From Streptomyces sp. NBRC 110611 (GTDB taxonomy: Bacteria; Actinomycetota; Actinomycetes; Streptomycetales; Streptomycetaceae): DNA of 64,000 bases. The translations under genes and the position numbers were made by a program. Shown in pieces: positions 15,572 to 25,378 of the stretch. The stretch covers positions 19,291 to 83,290 of the forward strand of contig NZ_BBUY01000014.1 in the NCBI RefSeq assembly GCF_001590865.1, in the 5' to 3' direction. Under the pieces are notes generated by a model. The model was not told where the DNA came from and ran no database searches. It was given only the letters and a program-made list of their open reading frames with translations. Position 1 is the first letter of the stretch. Each line of letters begins with the position of its first letter.

Positions 15572-18500
15572 TCACACGTCCCGGGCCCCGGCCCGCCCGT
15601 CCCCGGCCTGCCGGTCGCCCGCCCGGCGCAGCCGCAGCGTCACGATCTGGAACGGCCGCAGCCGCATCCGGACCGTACGGTCGTCCAGCCGCTCGATCAC
15701 CGGACCGTCCTCGGCCGGCCGCTCCAGCAGATCCGTGGCGACCACGTCCGCCCACCGGAACGCGGTGGTGAGCGTGGTGACCGCCCGCCCGCCGTGCGCC
15801 TCGTGGAGGCGGACGATCACGTCACCGCCCGCATCGTCGGCGAGCTTGACCGCGGTGACCACCGTCGCGTCATCGCCGACCGTGACCAGCGGCGGCACCG
15901 CCGTGGCGCCGGCGATCCGGCGCTCGGGAAGGTTGAGCCGGTGCCCCTCGCGCACCGCGTCGCCGATGGCCGCCCCCGGAACCAGCGCGTAACGGAACCG
16001 GTGCGGCCCCTGGTCGGTCTCCGGGTCGGGGAAGCGCGGGGCGCGCAGCAGGGAGAGCCGCACGGTCGTGGTGGTGCCCCGGTCGCCGTCCTCCCGGACG
16101 GTACGGGTGACGTCGTGCCCGTAGATCGCGTCATTGACCAGCGCGGCGCCCCACCCCGGCTCCCCGACGTGCACGAACCGGTGCGCGCAGGCCTCGAACT
16201 TCGCCGCCTCCCAGCTGGTGTTGGTGTGCGTGGGCCGGTACAGATGGCCGAACTGGGTCTCCGCGGCATAGCGCTCGGCGTGGACGTCCAGCGGGAACGC
16301 GGCCTTGAGGAACTTCTCGGTCTCGTGCCAGTCGACCTCGGTGTCGATGTCCAGGCGCCGCCCGCCCCGCGCCAGGGTCAGCGACTGCACCACCCGGGAG
16401 GCGCCGAACGTACGGGTGACCCGCACGGTCGCCGCCCCGCCGGAGACCTCGTCCAGCGTGACCTCGTCCGCGTCCGTCAGATCGGTGACGACATTGCGGT
16501 AGAACGCGTCCACGTCCCAGGCGTCCCACATGTTCGGGAAGTCCGGATGGATCTGCAGCAGATTCGCCGCCTCCCCGGGCGCCACGGCCTCCCGCCCGGC
16601 CGTGCGGTCGTACACGGAGACCACCAGGCCACGGCCGTCGATCTCGATCCGCAGCAGACCGTTGGCGAGGGTGAACCCGCCGCCGTCGCGGGGCACGGCG
16701 GACACCTCGGCGCCCTCGGCCACCGGGGGCGCCACCGCCCCTGCCGCCACCCCGCCGCGCGGATGCGGCGCGGAGTTCGCCACCAGCTCCCGGTCCCCGC
16801 GGCCGGCCAGCGCCGCCAGCGCGGCCCCGATGATGCCCTCCAGCTCGGCGGCGACCGCCGCATAGGTCCGCTCCGCCTCCCGGTGCACCCAGGCGATGGA
16901 GGACCCCGGCAGGATGTCGTGGAACTGATGGAGCAGCACCGTCTTCCAGATCCGGTCCAACTCCTCGTACGGGTACGGGTGTCCGGCCAGCACGGCGGCG
17001 GTGGCCGACCAGAGTTCGGCCTCCCGCAGCAGCTGTTCGCTGCGCCGGTTGCCGCGCTTGGTCCGCGCCTGGCTGGTGAGGGTCCCCCGGTGCAGCTCCA
17101 GATACAACTCACCCGACCACACCGGTGCGTTCGGGTACTCCGCCTCCGCTTTGGCGAAGAAGTCCGCGGGCTTCTCCCACTCCACGGTGGCCGAGCCGTC
17201 CAGGTCGCGCAGCCGGCGGGCCTTGGCGACCATCTCGCGGGTGGTGCCCCCGCCGCCGTCGCCCCAGCCGGTCGGTGCCAGCGAGTGCCGGGCCATGCCC
17301 TTGTCCTTGAAGTTCCGTGCCGCATGCGCGATCTCGCCGCCCGACAACTCGCAGTTGTAGGTGTCCACCGGCGGGAAGTGGGTGAAGATCCGGGTACCGT
17401 CGATGCCCTCCCAGCGGAAGGTGTGGTGCGGGAACGCGTTGACCCGGCTCCAGGAGATCTTCTGCGTCAGCAGCCACTTCGCGCCCGCCGCCCGGATGAT
17501 CTGCGGCAGCCCCGCGGCGAAACCGAACGTGTCCGGCAGCCACACCTCGTCGTTCTCCAGGCCGAACTCCGCCAGGAAGAACCGCTTGCCGTGCACGAAC
17601 TGCCGGGCCATCGCCTCCGACCCGGGCATATTGGTGTCCGACTCCACCCACATCCCGCCGGCCGGCACGAACCGCCCCTCCGCCACCGCCTCCTTGACCC
17701 TGGCGTACACCTCCGGCCGGTGCTCCTTGACCCAGGCGTACTGCTGCGCCTGCGACATGGTGTAGACGAACTCCGGCTCGTCCGCCAGCAGCGCCGTCAT
17801 ATTCGACGCCGTACGCGCCACCTTCCGCACGGTCTCCCGCAGCGGCCACAGCCACGCCGAGTCGATATGCGCATGCCCCACCGCGCTGATCCGGTGCGCC
17901 GACGCCCCCGCGGGCGCCGACAGCACCCCGGTGAGCTCCGCGCGCGCCGCGGCCGCCGTCCCGTTGACGTCCTGCAGGTCCACCGCGTCCAGCGCCCGGC
18001 CGATCGCCCGCAGCAGCTCCCAGCGCCGCGTACTGTCCACCGGGAGCTCCCGCATCAGCTCGCCCAGCACCTCCAGGTCCGCGACCAGCTCCCACACCTC
18101 GGTGTCGAACACCGCCAGATCCATCCGCGCCAGCCGGTACAGCGGTGCGCCGCCCGCCGTCTCCGGGTCGCCCAGGTGCGTCGGCCGGAACGGCGGGACG
18201 CCGAGGATCACGGGGTTGGACGCGGCTTCCAGATGCCACTCGACGCGCTCGCCGCCGCGCACCGGAGCGCCCACCCGCAGCCACTGGTTCCGCGGGTTGA
18301 GCCCCTTGACCGGGCTGCCGTCGGGCAGATACACCAGCGCCTCGCACTGGAATCCCGGCATCCGCTCGTCGAAGCCCAGATCCAGGACGGCCTCCACGGT
18401 ACGGCCGGCCCACTCGGCGGGCACCTCCCCGCAGACCTTGAACCAGGTCGTGCCCCAGGGCGCTCCCCAGGCGTCACCCACGGCCACCGGCGTATGGGAG

Positions 18501-18691
18501 GCCGCCAGCCCCTCCGCCACCGGTACCGTCCCCCAAGCTCTCGACTCCGCTCGAGCAGGGGAGGCCCCCATTCCCGGCGCGACCCACGCCGAGACCTCCA
18601 GGGGGACCGATTCCGGATACACGGCGGGCCGGATGCGCTCGTCCAGGACCCGTTCGAGGCGGGCTTCGGTCAGTGCGCGATCGTCATGCAC
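15572..18691 (-). CDS. GH38 alpha-mannosidase
   Basis: Removes alpha-linked mannose from N-glycans or oligosaccharides. The 1039-aa protein has the GH38 hallmarks: HAHIDSAWLWPLRET with the zinc ligands His275 and Asp277, and GGMWVESDTNMPGSE with the nucleophile Asp352, followed by the middle helical and beta-sandwich domains. No signal peptide, so it acts on imported sugars. It is the last gene of a six-gene operon with a GH85 endoglycosidase, a GH5_18-like beta-mannosidase and an ABC transporter. Residues about 41-54 are encoded by a genome-type repeat inserted in frame at 18531-18571. The ATG at 18691 has AGGGAG upstream. Confidence 0.94.
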   Translation of the reverse strand: MHDDRALTEARLERVLDERIRPAVYPESVPLEVSAWVAPGMGASPARAESRAWGTVPVAEGLAASHTPVAVGDAWGAPWGTTWFKVCGEVPAEWAGRTVEAVLDLGFDERMPGFQCEALVYLPDGSPVKGLNPRNQWLRVGAPVRGGERVEWHLEAASNPVILGVPPFRPTHLGDPETAGGAPLYRLARMDLAVFDTEVWELVADLEVLGELMRELPVDSTRRWELLRAIGRALDAVDLQDVNGTAAAARAELTGVLSAPAGASAHRISAVGHAHIDSAWLWPLRETVRKVARTASNMTALLADEPEFVYTMSQAQQYAWVKEHRPEVYARVKEAVAEGRFVPAGGMWVESDTNMPGSEAMARQFVHGKRFFLAEFGLENDEVWLPDTFGFAAGLPQIIRAAGAKWLLTQKISWSRVNAFPHHTFRWEGIDGTRIFTHFPPVDTYNCELSGGEIAHAARNFKDKGMARHSLAPTGWGDGGGGTTREMVAKARRLRDLDGSATVEWEKPADFFAKAEAEYPNAPVWSGELYLELHRGTLTSQARTKRGNRRSEQLLREAELWSATAAVLAGHPYPYEELDRIWKTVLLHQFHDILPGSSIAWVHREAERTYAAVAAELEGIIGAALAALAGRGDRELVANSAPHPRGGVAAGAVAPPVAEGAEVSAVPRDGGGFTLANGLLRIEIDGRGLVVSVYDRTAGREAVAPGEAANLLQIHPDFPNMWDAWDVDAFYRNVVTDLTDADEVTLDEVSGGAATVRVTRTFGASRVVQSLTLARGGRRLDIDTEVDWHETEKFLKAAFPLDVHAERYAAETQFGHLYRPTHTNTSWEAAKFEACAHRFVHVGEPGWGAALVNDAIYGHDVTRTVREDGDRGTTTTVRLSLLRAPRFPDPETDQGPHRFRYALVPGAAIGDAVREGHRLNLPERRIAGATAVPPLVTVGDDATVVTAVKLADDAGGDVIVRLHEAHGGRAVTTLTTAFRWADVVATDLLERPAEDGPVIERLDDRTVRMRLRPFQIVTLRLRRAGDRQAGDGRAGARDV
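18531..18571. repeat. Streptomyces dispersed palindromic repeat inserted in the GH38 gene
   Basis: A 40-bp sequence beginning CCCCAAGCTCTCGACTCC and ending GAGGCCCCC, with an internal CTCGA/TCGAG dyad. I recognise it as a small dispersed element common in Streptomyces intergenic DNA. Here it is coding, contributing GASPARAESRAWG-like residues without breaking the frame. Confidence 0.65.
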
Positions 18692-18758
18692 GGCGGGGCT
18701 CCCTACGCGTCGAGAGGTGGTGGGGGGCGGCGGCTGCGATCAGCCGCAAGGGCAGGGA

Positions 18759-20873
18759 CTACCAGGGGTGTTGAGCGGCGGCGGGGGCCGAGACGGTGAA
18801 CAGTTCATGCACGGCACGTACCTCGAGCCGGGCGGCCGCCTCGCCCTGCGCCCGCCGCAGCCCGGCTATGGCGAACGCCGTGCCGCAGGTCCCGCCGAGG
18901 AACACCCGCCGGCCGCCGGGGAGCCGGCGGTGCAGCTCGTAGTGGCGTACCGGGCCGGCGGCGCGCTGCCACCTCAGCCGCAGCGACGTCGTCCCGTCCC
19001 CGGCGGTGGCCGCATCGGTGACCGTCAGGCCGGCCGGAGCCGCCGGGCGCCCGGCCACATCGCGCACCGCCAGCGCCCCCAGCCGCCAGGCCACGGGGGT
19101 GCCCCCACGAGCGGTCAGCCGCACCCCCAGGGAGTACAGGGTGCCGGTACCCGGCGCGCCGAACCCCAGCGCCGCCCCTGGCCGCACCACGTCGGTGCGC
19201 CAGCCGTCGCCCGGCGTCAGGGTCCCGGCCGGCAGCCAGCTGTACGGAGCGGGCTCGCCCGGTGCGGGCGCCTCCCGAGGCGCGACCGCCACCTCGACGG
19301 CCACCGGGCCCGACGACGGATCGAGACGATGGGTCAGCTCGACGACCGTGCCGGCGCCGGCCGGCAGCCGGGCCGGGAACAGCTCCAGGGCGGCGGGTGC
19401 GCCGAGCCCGCCCCGTACCAGAAGACTGCTGCCACCCCGCCAGGCGTCGGCGAAGTCCAGCGACACCTCCGGGCGTTCGCCGTCGGCCCGTACCGCCCAG
19501 CGCCTCGGCGGGAGCCGGTCCTGCAGTCCGAGATGGTTCCAGGGGGAGTCCGAGGTCACCGCGCCGTTCTCGTACCACCGCAGGCCGTGGCCGGTGTTGA
19601 AGCTGGTGGCGAACGGCAGCGCGGTGAGCGTCGACCGGTCCGCGACCGCGGTGGCCGGCGCCCGCCAGCCGGCGCCCGCGCCCCCGGGACGGGCCGGATC
19701 CAGCACCGCACCGGACCAGAACCGGTCGTCCGCGGCGTGGAAGTCGCCCGGCGTACGGCCCGCCGGAAGGTGATGGAGGGTCCACTCGGGCCGGTAGAAG
19801 CCGTACGAGACGACATGGTCCCGCCCGGCGGGGACGATCGCCTCCCAGTCCGCCGGGGTGTCCCAGCCCGCCGACTCGACGTCCACCCCGGCCCACAACT
19901 CGTAGCGGTCGCGGCCCAGCCGCTCCGCCAGCCGGCCCGAGCCGGCCAGGGACGCCGCGCTCCAGCGGAAGTCCACGAACATCGTGTCGGCGACCGGCCC
20001 GGCACCGTCCTGGAAGAACGGCTGATTGAGGTCGTTCAGCGCGCCCTGCCAGCCGACCCGGCCGGTGCGGTTCATCGCGTCGTACCAGGTGATCCGCAGA
20101 CCGTGCCCGGCGCCCGCGGCCCGCAGCGCCCGCAGGAACTCCCGCATCGCGCCGGCCAGCGCGGCGTCCCCGCCGTCGGTCTCCGCGTTGATGAACCAGC
20201 CGTCGAAGCCGTACACCGTCGCCACCTCGACCAGCTTCCCGGCGAGCGGGAAGCGGCCCGCGGCGTCCCGCTGCACCAGATCGCGGGTCCAGCGCAGCTG
20301 CCCGCCGAAGGCGGCCGGCGGCAGGAAGACGGTGCCGAGGACGGGCACGCCGTTGCGGTGCGCGGCATCGACGACCGGGGCGTTCGGCGCCAGGATCAGC
20401 CCCTCGCCGGAGGAGCCGCCCCAGAAGACCAGCTCGTCGAGGTACGCCCAGTGGGTCGGCGCGTAGTAGTCCGCGGTCGCCGAGCCCTGCGAGGGGTTGC
20501 CGGCCGTGGGGCCGAATGCCGCCAGGGCGCTGATCCGGGCCTGGCCGCCGCGGGCCGTGGTGTTCGCCGGCACCGGCGTGAAGCGCTCGGCGAGCGGGAC
20601 CGCCGCCGTGTTGAACGCCAGGTCCGGGTCGGACTCGGGGGTCCATTCCTTCAGGCTCCGCCAGGTGACGCCGTCGCCCGGAGTGCCCGACGGCAGCGAG
20701 TCGGGGAACCAGTACGACGCGTACGGCTGCAGGGGGCCCGCGGCGCGGCGGTGGTGCCGGGCGGCGGCCCCCGCCGCGACGGCCCCCGGGGACGGCCCGA
20801 ACAGGGCGGCCGCGGTACCCGCACCGGCCAGCAGCACCCGCCGGCGGGTGACGGGCGACGGTCGCCGCTTCAT
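18759..20873 (-). CDS. GH85 endo-beta-N-acetylglucosaminidase, Tat-exported
   Basis: Cuts the GlcNAc-beta-1,4-GlcNAc core of N-glycans, releasing the glycan from protein. The 704-aa protein starts with a twin-arginine signal (TRRRVLLAGAGTAAAL), so it should be exported folded. The GH85 catalytic pair is visible in FDGWFINAETDGG as Asn229 and Glu231. Other conserved parts are YASYWFPDSL, YYAPTHWAYLDELVFWGGS and LPPAAFGG; C-terminal beta-sandwich domains follow, including a fibronectin III-like segment after about residue 600. The ATG at 20873 overlaps the stop of the GH5 gene as ATGA. It provides the extracellular first step of the proposed N-glycan pathway. Confidence 0.93.
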   Translation of the reverse strand: MKRRPSPVTRRRVLLAGAGTAAALFGPSPGAVAAGAAARHHRRAAGPLQPYASYWFPDSLPSGTPGDGVTWRSLKEWTPESDPDLAFNTAAVPLAERFTPVPANTTARGGQARISALAAFGPTAGNPSQGSATADYYAPTHWAYLDELVFWGGSSGEGLILAPNAPVVDAAHRNGVPVLGTVFLPPAAFGGQLRWTRDLVQRDAAGRFPLAGKLVEVATVYGFDGWFINAETDGGDAALAGAMREFLRALRAAGAGHGLRITWYDAMNRTGRVGWQGALNDLNQPFFQDGAGPVADTMFVDFRWSAASLAGSGRLAERLGRDRYELWAGVDVESAGWDTPADWEAIVPAGRDHVVSYGFYRPEWTLHHLPAGRTPGDFHAADDRFWSGAVLDPARPGGAGAGWRAPATAVADRSTLTALPFATSFNTGHGLRWYENGAVTSDSPWNHLGLQDRLPPRRWAVRADGERPEVSLDFADAWRGGSSLLVRGGLGAPAALELFPARLPAGAGTVVELTHRLDPSSGPVAVEVAVAPREAPAPGEPAPYSWLPAGTLTPGDGWRTDVVRPGAALGFGAPGTGTLYSLGVRLTARGGTPVAWRLGALAVRDVAGRPAAPAGLTVTDAATAGDGTTSLRLRWQRAAGPVRHYELHRRLPGGRRVFLGGTCGTAFAIAGLRRAQGEAAARLEVRAVHELFTVSAPAAAQHPW

Positions 20874-22120
20874 CGGGCGCTCCTCTGTACCTCGTCGGGG
20901 GTGCGGACCTCGGTGATCCCCCGGGACGTCATATGCTGCCGGTCCGCGGCGAGTTCGGCCAGGACGAGCGCCGGGCGGGCGCCCCGCGCGGCGAGCTCGG
21001 CCCAGGCCTCGAAGACCGGACCGCCGGGTGCGCACACCGAGCGCCGCGGCGCCGGCCCGGCACCCCCGGCGTCGACGACCACAGCGGTGCTCCGCACCGG
21101 CGGCCGGTGCTCCCGGCCGCGCCACTCCTCGGCCAGCGCCGCGACCGCCCGGCCCGCCGGCTTGACCGTACGGTCGTTGCCGAGCAGCCCCAGCCCGTAC
21201 TCCAGCTCCGGGAAGTCCGCCAGCCCGCGCGCGACGTCGTGCGAACACCACCAGGTGACACCCCAGACGTCCGGGCAGTCCAGGGCGTTGCGGACGGTGG
21301 CCTCGGCGAAGCCGGCCGCCAGGTCCTCCGGGATGTGCGGGGCGGGGGCGCCGACCTCCTGCAGCCACACCGGGCGGTGCGGATCCCCGGCCCAGGCCTT
21401 GGACAGCTCGATGAGGTAGGCGGCGTGCTGCTCGGTGGCGACGCCCCGGGGGCCGTACCGCTGAGCGGTGCCGTTGAACACCCAGGAGTGCACGGCCGTG
21501 ACCGCGCCCAGCCGGGCGGCCTGCGCGGGAGTGAACGGATGGCCGTCGCGGTACCAGGCGGCGTCGTACGCGGCGTGCAGATGCGTCCGCCCGGGCGCGC
21601 CCCGCTCGCAGGCCGCCAGCATCCGCTCCAGCCACGCCGTGGCCTGCGCCTCGGTGATCCGGTCCGGGTCCGGATGCGGGCCGTCCGAGAACTGGTTGAT
21701 CTCGTTGCCGAGCGTCATCCCGAGGAAGTGCGGGCGGTCGGCGAGCGCGGCCGCCAGCGTCCGCAGGTACTCCTCCTGGCCCGCCAGCACCTCGGGGTCG
21801 GTGAAGAGGTTGCGCCGGTGCCAGGTCCGGGTCCACGCGGGCAGGAAGTCGAAGCTCGACAGGTGGCCCTGCAGCCCGTCGACGGCGACGTCCAGGCCGC
21901 GCTCGGCCGCCGCGTCCGCCAGCCGGACCAGCTGCTCCACGGCGCGCGGCCGGATCAGTGCGCGGTTCGGCTGGAAGAGCGGCCACAGCGGGAAGACCCG
22001 GATGTGGTCCAGACCGAGGGCGGCGACGGAGTCCAGGTCGGCCCGTACGGAGTCCAGGTCGAAGTCCAGCCAGTGGTGGAACCAGCCCTGGGTGGGGGTG
22101 TAGTTGACGCCGAATCGCAT
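20870..22120 (-). CDS. GH5-type beta-mannosidase (GH5_18-like)
   Basis: A 416-aa TIM-barrel glycoside hydrolase starting MRFGVNYTPTQGWFHHWLDF. The acid/base Glu140 (TLGNEINQF) and nucleophile Glu255 (VWLQEVGAP) of clan GH-A are present. There is no signal peptide, so it is cytoplasmic. The N-terminal pattern fits GH5_18, whose Bifidobacterium member hydrolyses the Man-beta-1,4-GlcNAc core disaccharide of N-glycans; placing it in that subfamily is from memory. Its coupling to GH85 (ATGA overlap) and neighbouring GH38 support that substrate. AAGGAG precedes the ATG. Alternative: endo-mannanase. Confidence 0.85.
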   Translation of the reverse strand: MRFGVNYTPTQGWFHHWLDFDLDSVRADLDSVAALGLDHIRVFPLWPLFQPNRALIRPRAVEQLVRLADAAAERGLDVAVDGLQGHLSSFDFLPAWTRTWHRRNLFTDPEVLAGQEEYLRTLAAALADRPHFLGMTLGNEINQFSDGPHPDPDRITEAQATAWLERMLAACERGAPGRTHLHAAYDAAWYRDGHPFTPAQAARLGAVTAVHSWVFNGTAQRYGPRGVATEQHAAYLIELSKAWAGDPHRPVWLQEVGAPAPHIPEDLAAGFAEATVRNALDCPDVWGVTWWCSHDVARGLADFPELEYGLGLLGNDRTVKPAGRAVAALAEEWRGREHRPPVRSTAVVVDAGGAGPAPRRSVCAPGGPVFEAWAELAARGARPALVLAELAADRQHMTSRGITEVRTPDEVQRSAR

Positions 22121-22170
22121 GGGGCTCCTTACGGGTACGGGGGCGGGAGCACGGGCACCGTTTGGGCGCC

Positions 22171-23013
22171 CTAGCCCTTGACGGCGCCCTCACCGACGCC
22201 CCGGAAGAAGTAGCGCTGCAGGCAGGCGAAGAGCACGAGCAGCGGCAGCACGGCGATGACGCTGCCGGCCGCGACCAGCCGCTGGTTGTCCGCGAACGTG
22301 CCGTGGAGGAAGTTCAGACCGATGGTCAGGGTGAACTTCGACTGGTCGCTCAGCACGATCAGCGGCCACAGGAAGTCGTCCCAGGCACCCATGAACGCGA
22401 AGATCGCCACGACCGCGAGGGTTCCCCGCACCGACGGCAGAGCTATCCGGACAAACCGCTGCCAGGCGTTGGCGCCGTCGACGAACGCCGCCTCCTCGAC
22501 CTCGTACGGCAGGCGCGCGAAGGCGTTCCGCATCAGCAGGACGTTCATCGCCCCGATACAGCCGGGCAGCACCACACCGACCAGGGTGTCGTTCAGCTGC
22601 AGCTCCCGCATCGTCACGAACTGGGCGATCATGATGCTCTCGACCGGCACCAGCATCGCCATGAGGAACACGGCCAGCGCGGCCCCGCGGCCCCGGAAGC
22701 GCAGCCGGGCCAGGGCGTAGCCCGCCAGTGCCGCGCCCGCGCAGTTGGTGAGCACATTGGCGAGCGCGACCTTCAGGGAGTTCAGTGCAAAGTCCCAGAC
22801 CGGGATGGTCCGGGCGACGTCGCGGTAGTTGCCCAGGGTGGGGTGGTGCGGAACCAGGCTCGGCGGATAGCGGTAGATGTCCTCGCCGGGTCCCTTCAGA
22901 GACGTGGACAGCTGCCAGAGGAACGGGCCGACGGCCAGCGCCAGTACGGCGAGCAGCGGCAGATAGCGGAGCAGCGGCCGCCACCGCCGCGGCCGCCGGG
23001 CGGTGGTACTCAT
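22171..23013 (-). CDS. ABC sugar transporter permease (MalG-like)
   Basis: A 280-aa inner-membrane permease of the CUT1 carbohydrate ABC importers, with six helices and the EAA loop EVEEAAFVDGANAWQRFVRIALP that contacts the ATPase. The ATG at 23013 overlaps the stop of the first permease as ATGA. No ATPase gene occurs in the cluster; CUT1 importers in Streptomyces commonly share the MsiK ATPase, which is assumed here. Substrate is inferred from the adjoining glycosidases as N-glycan-derived oligosaccharide. Confidence 0.93.
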   Translation of the reverse strand: MSTTARRPRRWRPLLRYLPLLAVLALAVGPFLWQLSTSLKGPGEDIYRYPPSLVPHHPTLGNYRDVARTIPVWDFALNSLKVALANVLTNCAGAALAGYALARLRFRGRGAALAVFLMAMLVPVESIMIAQFVTMRELQLNDTLVGVVLPGCIGAMNVLLMRNAFARLPYEVEEAAFVDGANAWQRFVRIALPSVRGTLAVVAIFAFMGAWDDFLWPLIVLSDQSKFTLTIGLNFLHGTFADNQRLVAAGSVIAVLPLLVLFACLQRYFFRGVGEGAVKG

Positions 23014-23897
23014 GCGTCCTCCCTGCGGTGGGCGCGCAGCACCAGCAGCATCAGCCCCAGCGTGATCACGAACACCACGACGGAGAGCGCGGAGGCATAG
23101 CCGACCCGGCCGTTGAGGCCGGTACCGACCTGCTGAACGAGCATCACCAACGTGGTGTCCTCCCCGCCCGGGCCGCCGGTCGGGCCCGCCATCAGATAGA
23201 CCTCGGAGAACACCTTGAAGGCGTTGACCGAGGAGAGCGCGGCCACCAGCACCATCGTGCCGCGCAGCGCGGGCACGGTGACGGTCAGAAAGCGCCGTAC
23301 CGCCCCGGCACCGTCGACCGCGCACGCCTCGTGCAGTTCCCGGGGGACATCGGCCAGCGCCGCCAGATAGATGACCATGTAGTAGCCGAGGCCCTTCCAG
23401 ACCGTGACTGCCATCGCGCTGAGCAGCAACAGCCAGGAATCGCTGAGGAATCCGACCGTGCCGAAGCCCAGCCCTTCCAGCAGCGCGTTGATCAGCCCCC
23501 GGTCGTCCAGCAGCCACACCCAGATCAGCCCGACCACGACGACCGAGGCGACCACCGGCGTATAGAACGCGGCGCGGAAGAAGGCGATACCGGGAATCCG
23601 CCGCTGCACCAGCATGGCCAGCAGCAGCGGCAGTATCACCAACGGCGGTACCGCGCCCAGGACATAGAGCAGGCTGTTGCGCAGGCCCGTCCAGAACATC
23701 GCGTCGTGCAGCATGTCCCGGTAATTGGCGCCGCCGGTGAACCGGCCCGGGGCGAGCGTACGGGCATCGGTGAAGGAGTGCGCCACCGTGCTCAGGAACG
23801 GATACAGGCTGAACGCGCCGACGATCAGCAGCCCGGGCGCCAGGAACAGCCAGGGACCGGCCGGCGAATGCGTCGTCACCCGCGCATGCGTCTTCAC
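23010..23897 (-). CDS. ABC sugar transporter permease (MalF-like)
   Basis: A 295-aa CUT1 permease: six helices beginning GPWLFLAPGLLIVGAFSLYP, and the EAA loop ELHEACAVDGAGAVRRFLTV. The GTG at 23897 is chosen over an upstream start because it follows the binding-protein stop by 14 bases and has GAGGCG upstream. It pairs with the overlapping second permease to form the membrane channel of the importer. Confidence 0.93.
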   Translation of the reverse strand: MKTHARVTTHSPAGPWLFLAPGLLIVGAFSLYPFLSTVAHSFTDARTLAPGRFTGGANYRDMLHDAMFWTGLRNSLLYVLGAVPPLVILPLLLAMLVQRRIPGIAFFRAAFYTPVVASVVVVGLIWVWLLDDRGLINALLEGLGFGTVGFLSDSWLLLLSAMAVTVWKGLGYYMVIYLAALADVPRELHEACAVDGAGAVRRFLTVTVPALRGTMVLVAALSSVNAFKVFSEVYLMAGPTGGPGGEDTTLVMLVQQVGTGLNGRVGYASALSVVVFVITLGLMLLVLRAHRREDA

Positions 23898-23911
23898 GGA
23901 GCGCCTCGTTC

Positions 23912-25204
23912 TCAGCCGGTCTTCAACAGGCGATTGCACTCGGCCACCGCGTCGTCCAGTGCCGCCCGGGGTGACTGCTCGCCCTGGACGGCCCGGGCCA
24001 CCGCATTGCGCAGCACCGTCTTCATCTGGTCGCTGAGCAGCACCGGTGTGTAATTCACCGCGGTCTTCAACGATGCGGCGGACGCCACACGTACCCGGGT
24101 CGCATCGGTACCGTCCTCCTTGGTGAAGTACGGATCGTCCAGCGATCCCCGGGTGCTGGGGAAGACCGTGACCTTCCTGGCGAACGCCATCTGGTTCTCC
24201 CTGCCGGTGACGAAGTGCGCGAACGCCACCGCCGCCGGTTTGACCTCGCTCCGCGCGTTCACCATCAGGCCCTGCACGTACATATTGGCCTTACCGGTGT
24301 TGTTGACCGCGTCCGTGATGCCGATACGGGCGTAGAGGGACGGCGCCTCCTTCCTGAATTTCTCCAGATCCAGCGCACTGCCCGGATTCATGGCCACCGA
24401 CCCCTGCTGGAACTTCCGCCCCGACGACTCGGCCTGCGCGGTGAGCGCCTGTGCATCCAGCGCCCCGGCCGCGTACAGCTCCTGGTAACGCCGCAGCAAC
24501 TCGACGCCCTTGGGCTCGTTGAAGGTGAACTCGGTGCCCTGCGCGTTCATCAGCCGTACGCCGTAGCGGCCGAAGTCCTCGACGGACGGTGTGCCGGCCA
24601 GCATCGCGATCTTCCGCCCGCTCTTCTCCGCCATCGACAGGGCGTCCCGGAAGAGCTGCTCGTAGGTCCTCGGCGGCTTCCGCGGATCCAGGCCGGCCTT
24701 GTGGAACAGCTCCTTGTTGTAGAACATGGGCCCGGTGTTCAGATACCAGGGGAAGCCATAGACACCGGGCAGCCCCGGCATCTCATAGCTCTGCCAGGCC
24801 CCCGGCAGATACTCGGCACGGTATTTCCCGGCGGATTTCTCCAGATCCAGCGCCAGTCCGGCCCTGGCCAGCGGATAGGCGAGATCCGGCGACACATTGA
24901 CGACATCGGGCAGCGTACCGCCGGCCGCGTCCGCACTCAGTTTCTGCGGATATCCCTCGGCCGGCTGATCGACCCACTTCACCTTCGTTCCCGGATATTT
25001 CTTCTCGAACGCGGCTATGACACCGTCGAAGTAATCCTTGAAACGTGCCCTGAGATTCCAGGTCTGGAAGACGACCTGCCCCTCGATCTTTCCCGAGGCG
25101 CCGTCCGGCCCGCTGGATCCTCCCGAGGGCCCGCATGCCGTCAGGGTGAGCGCCGAGGTGACCAGAGCCGCGGCCGCGGCGGCTGTTCGGCGAGGGAAAC
25201 GCAT
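23912..25204 (-). CDS. ABC sugar transporter solute-binding lipoprotein
   Basis: A 430-aa extracellular solute-binding protein (family 1), first gene of the operon. The signal peptide ends in the lipobox LTAC with Cys24 as anchor, followed by a Gly/Ser linker. The binding domain includes DVVNVSPDLAYPLARAG, FPWYLNTGPMFYNKELFHKAG and AFAHFVTGRENQMAFA, typical of CUT1 receptors. AAGGAG precedes the ATG at 25204. The promoter at 25379-25408 (minus strand) is overlapped by two palindromes that the divergent LacI regulator probably binds. Confidence 0.95.
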   Translation of the reverse strand: MRFPRRTAAAAAALVTSALTLTACGPSGGSSGPDGASGKIEGQVVFQTWNLRARFKDYFDGVIAAFEKKYPGTKVKWVDQPAEGYPQKLSADAAGGTLPDVVNVSPDLAYPLARAGLALDLEKSAGKYRAEYLPGAWQSYEMPGLPGVYGFPWYLNTGPMFYNKELFHKAGLDPRKPPRTYEQLFRDALSMAEKSGRKIAMLAGTPSVEDFGRYGVRLMNAQGTEFTFNEPKGVELLRRYQELYAAGALDAQALTAQAESSGRKFQQGSVAMNPGSALDLEKFRKEAPSLYARIGITDAVNNTGKANMYVQGLMVNARSEVKPAAVAFAHFVTGRENQMAFARKVTVFPSTRGSLDDPYFTKEDGTDATRVRVASAASLKTAVNYTPVLLSDQMKTVLRNAVARAVQGEQSPRAALDDAVAECNRLLKTG

Positions 25205-25378
25205 GACGGGCGGCTCCTTTGCTCGGACCGGACCCAGAGGAATGGTCGCGGGGCAACTGACCGGAATGCGGGAAGCGCAGTCGGAAATCCGTTGTACGGC
25301 ATGCGAAGAGCGAAGGGCGGCCTGACGGCCGACGGCCGTCCGAGGGCCTGCTCCAAGCCTCGGACGACAACGCGCCAG

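Noticed and set aside
15794..18799. 1001-codon plus-strand frame
   Set aside because: Antisense to GH38, whose catalytic motifs are unmistakable.
17931..21419. 1162-codon plus-strand frame
   Set aside because: Antisense shadow across GH38, GH85 and GH5 genes with no recognisable domain.
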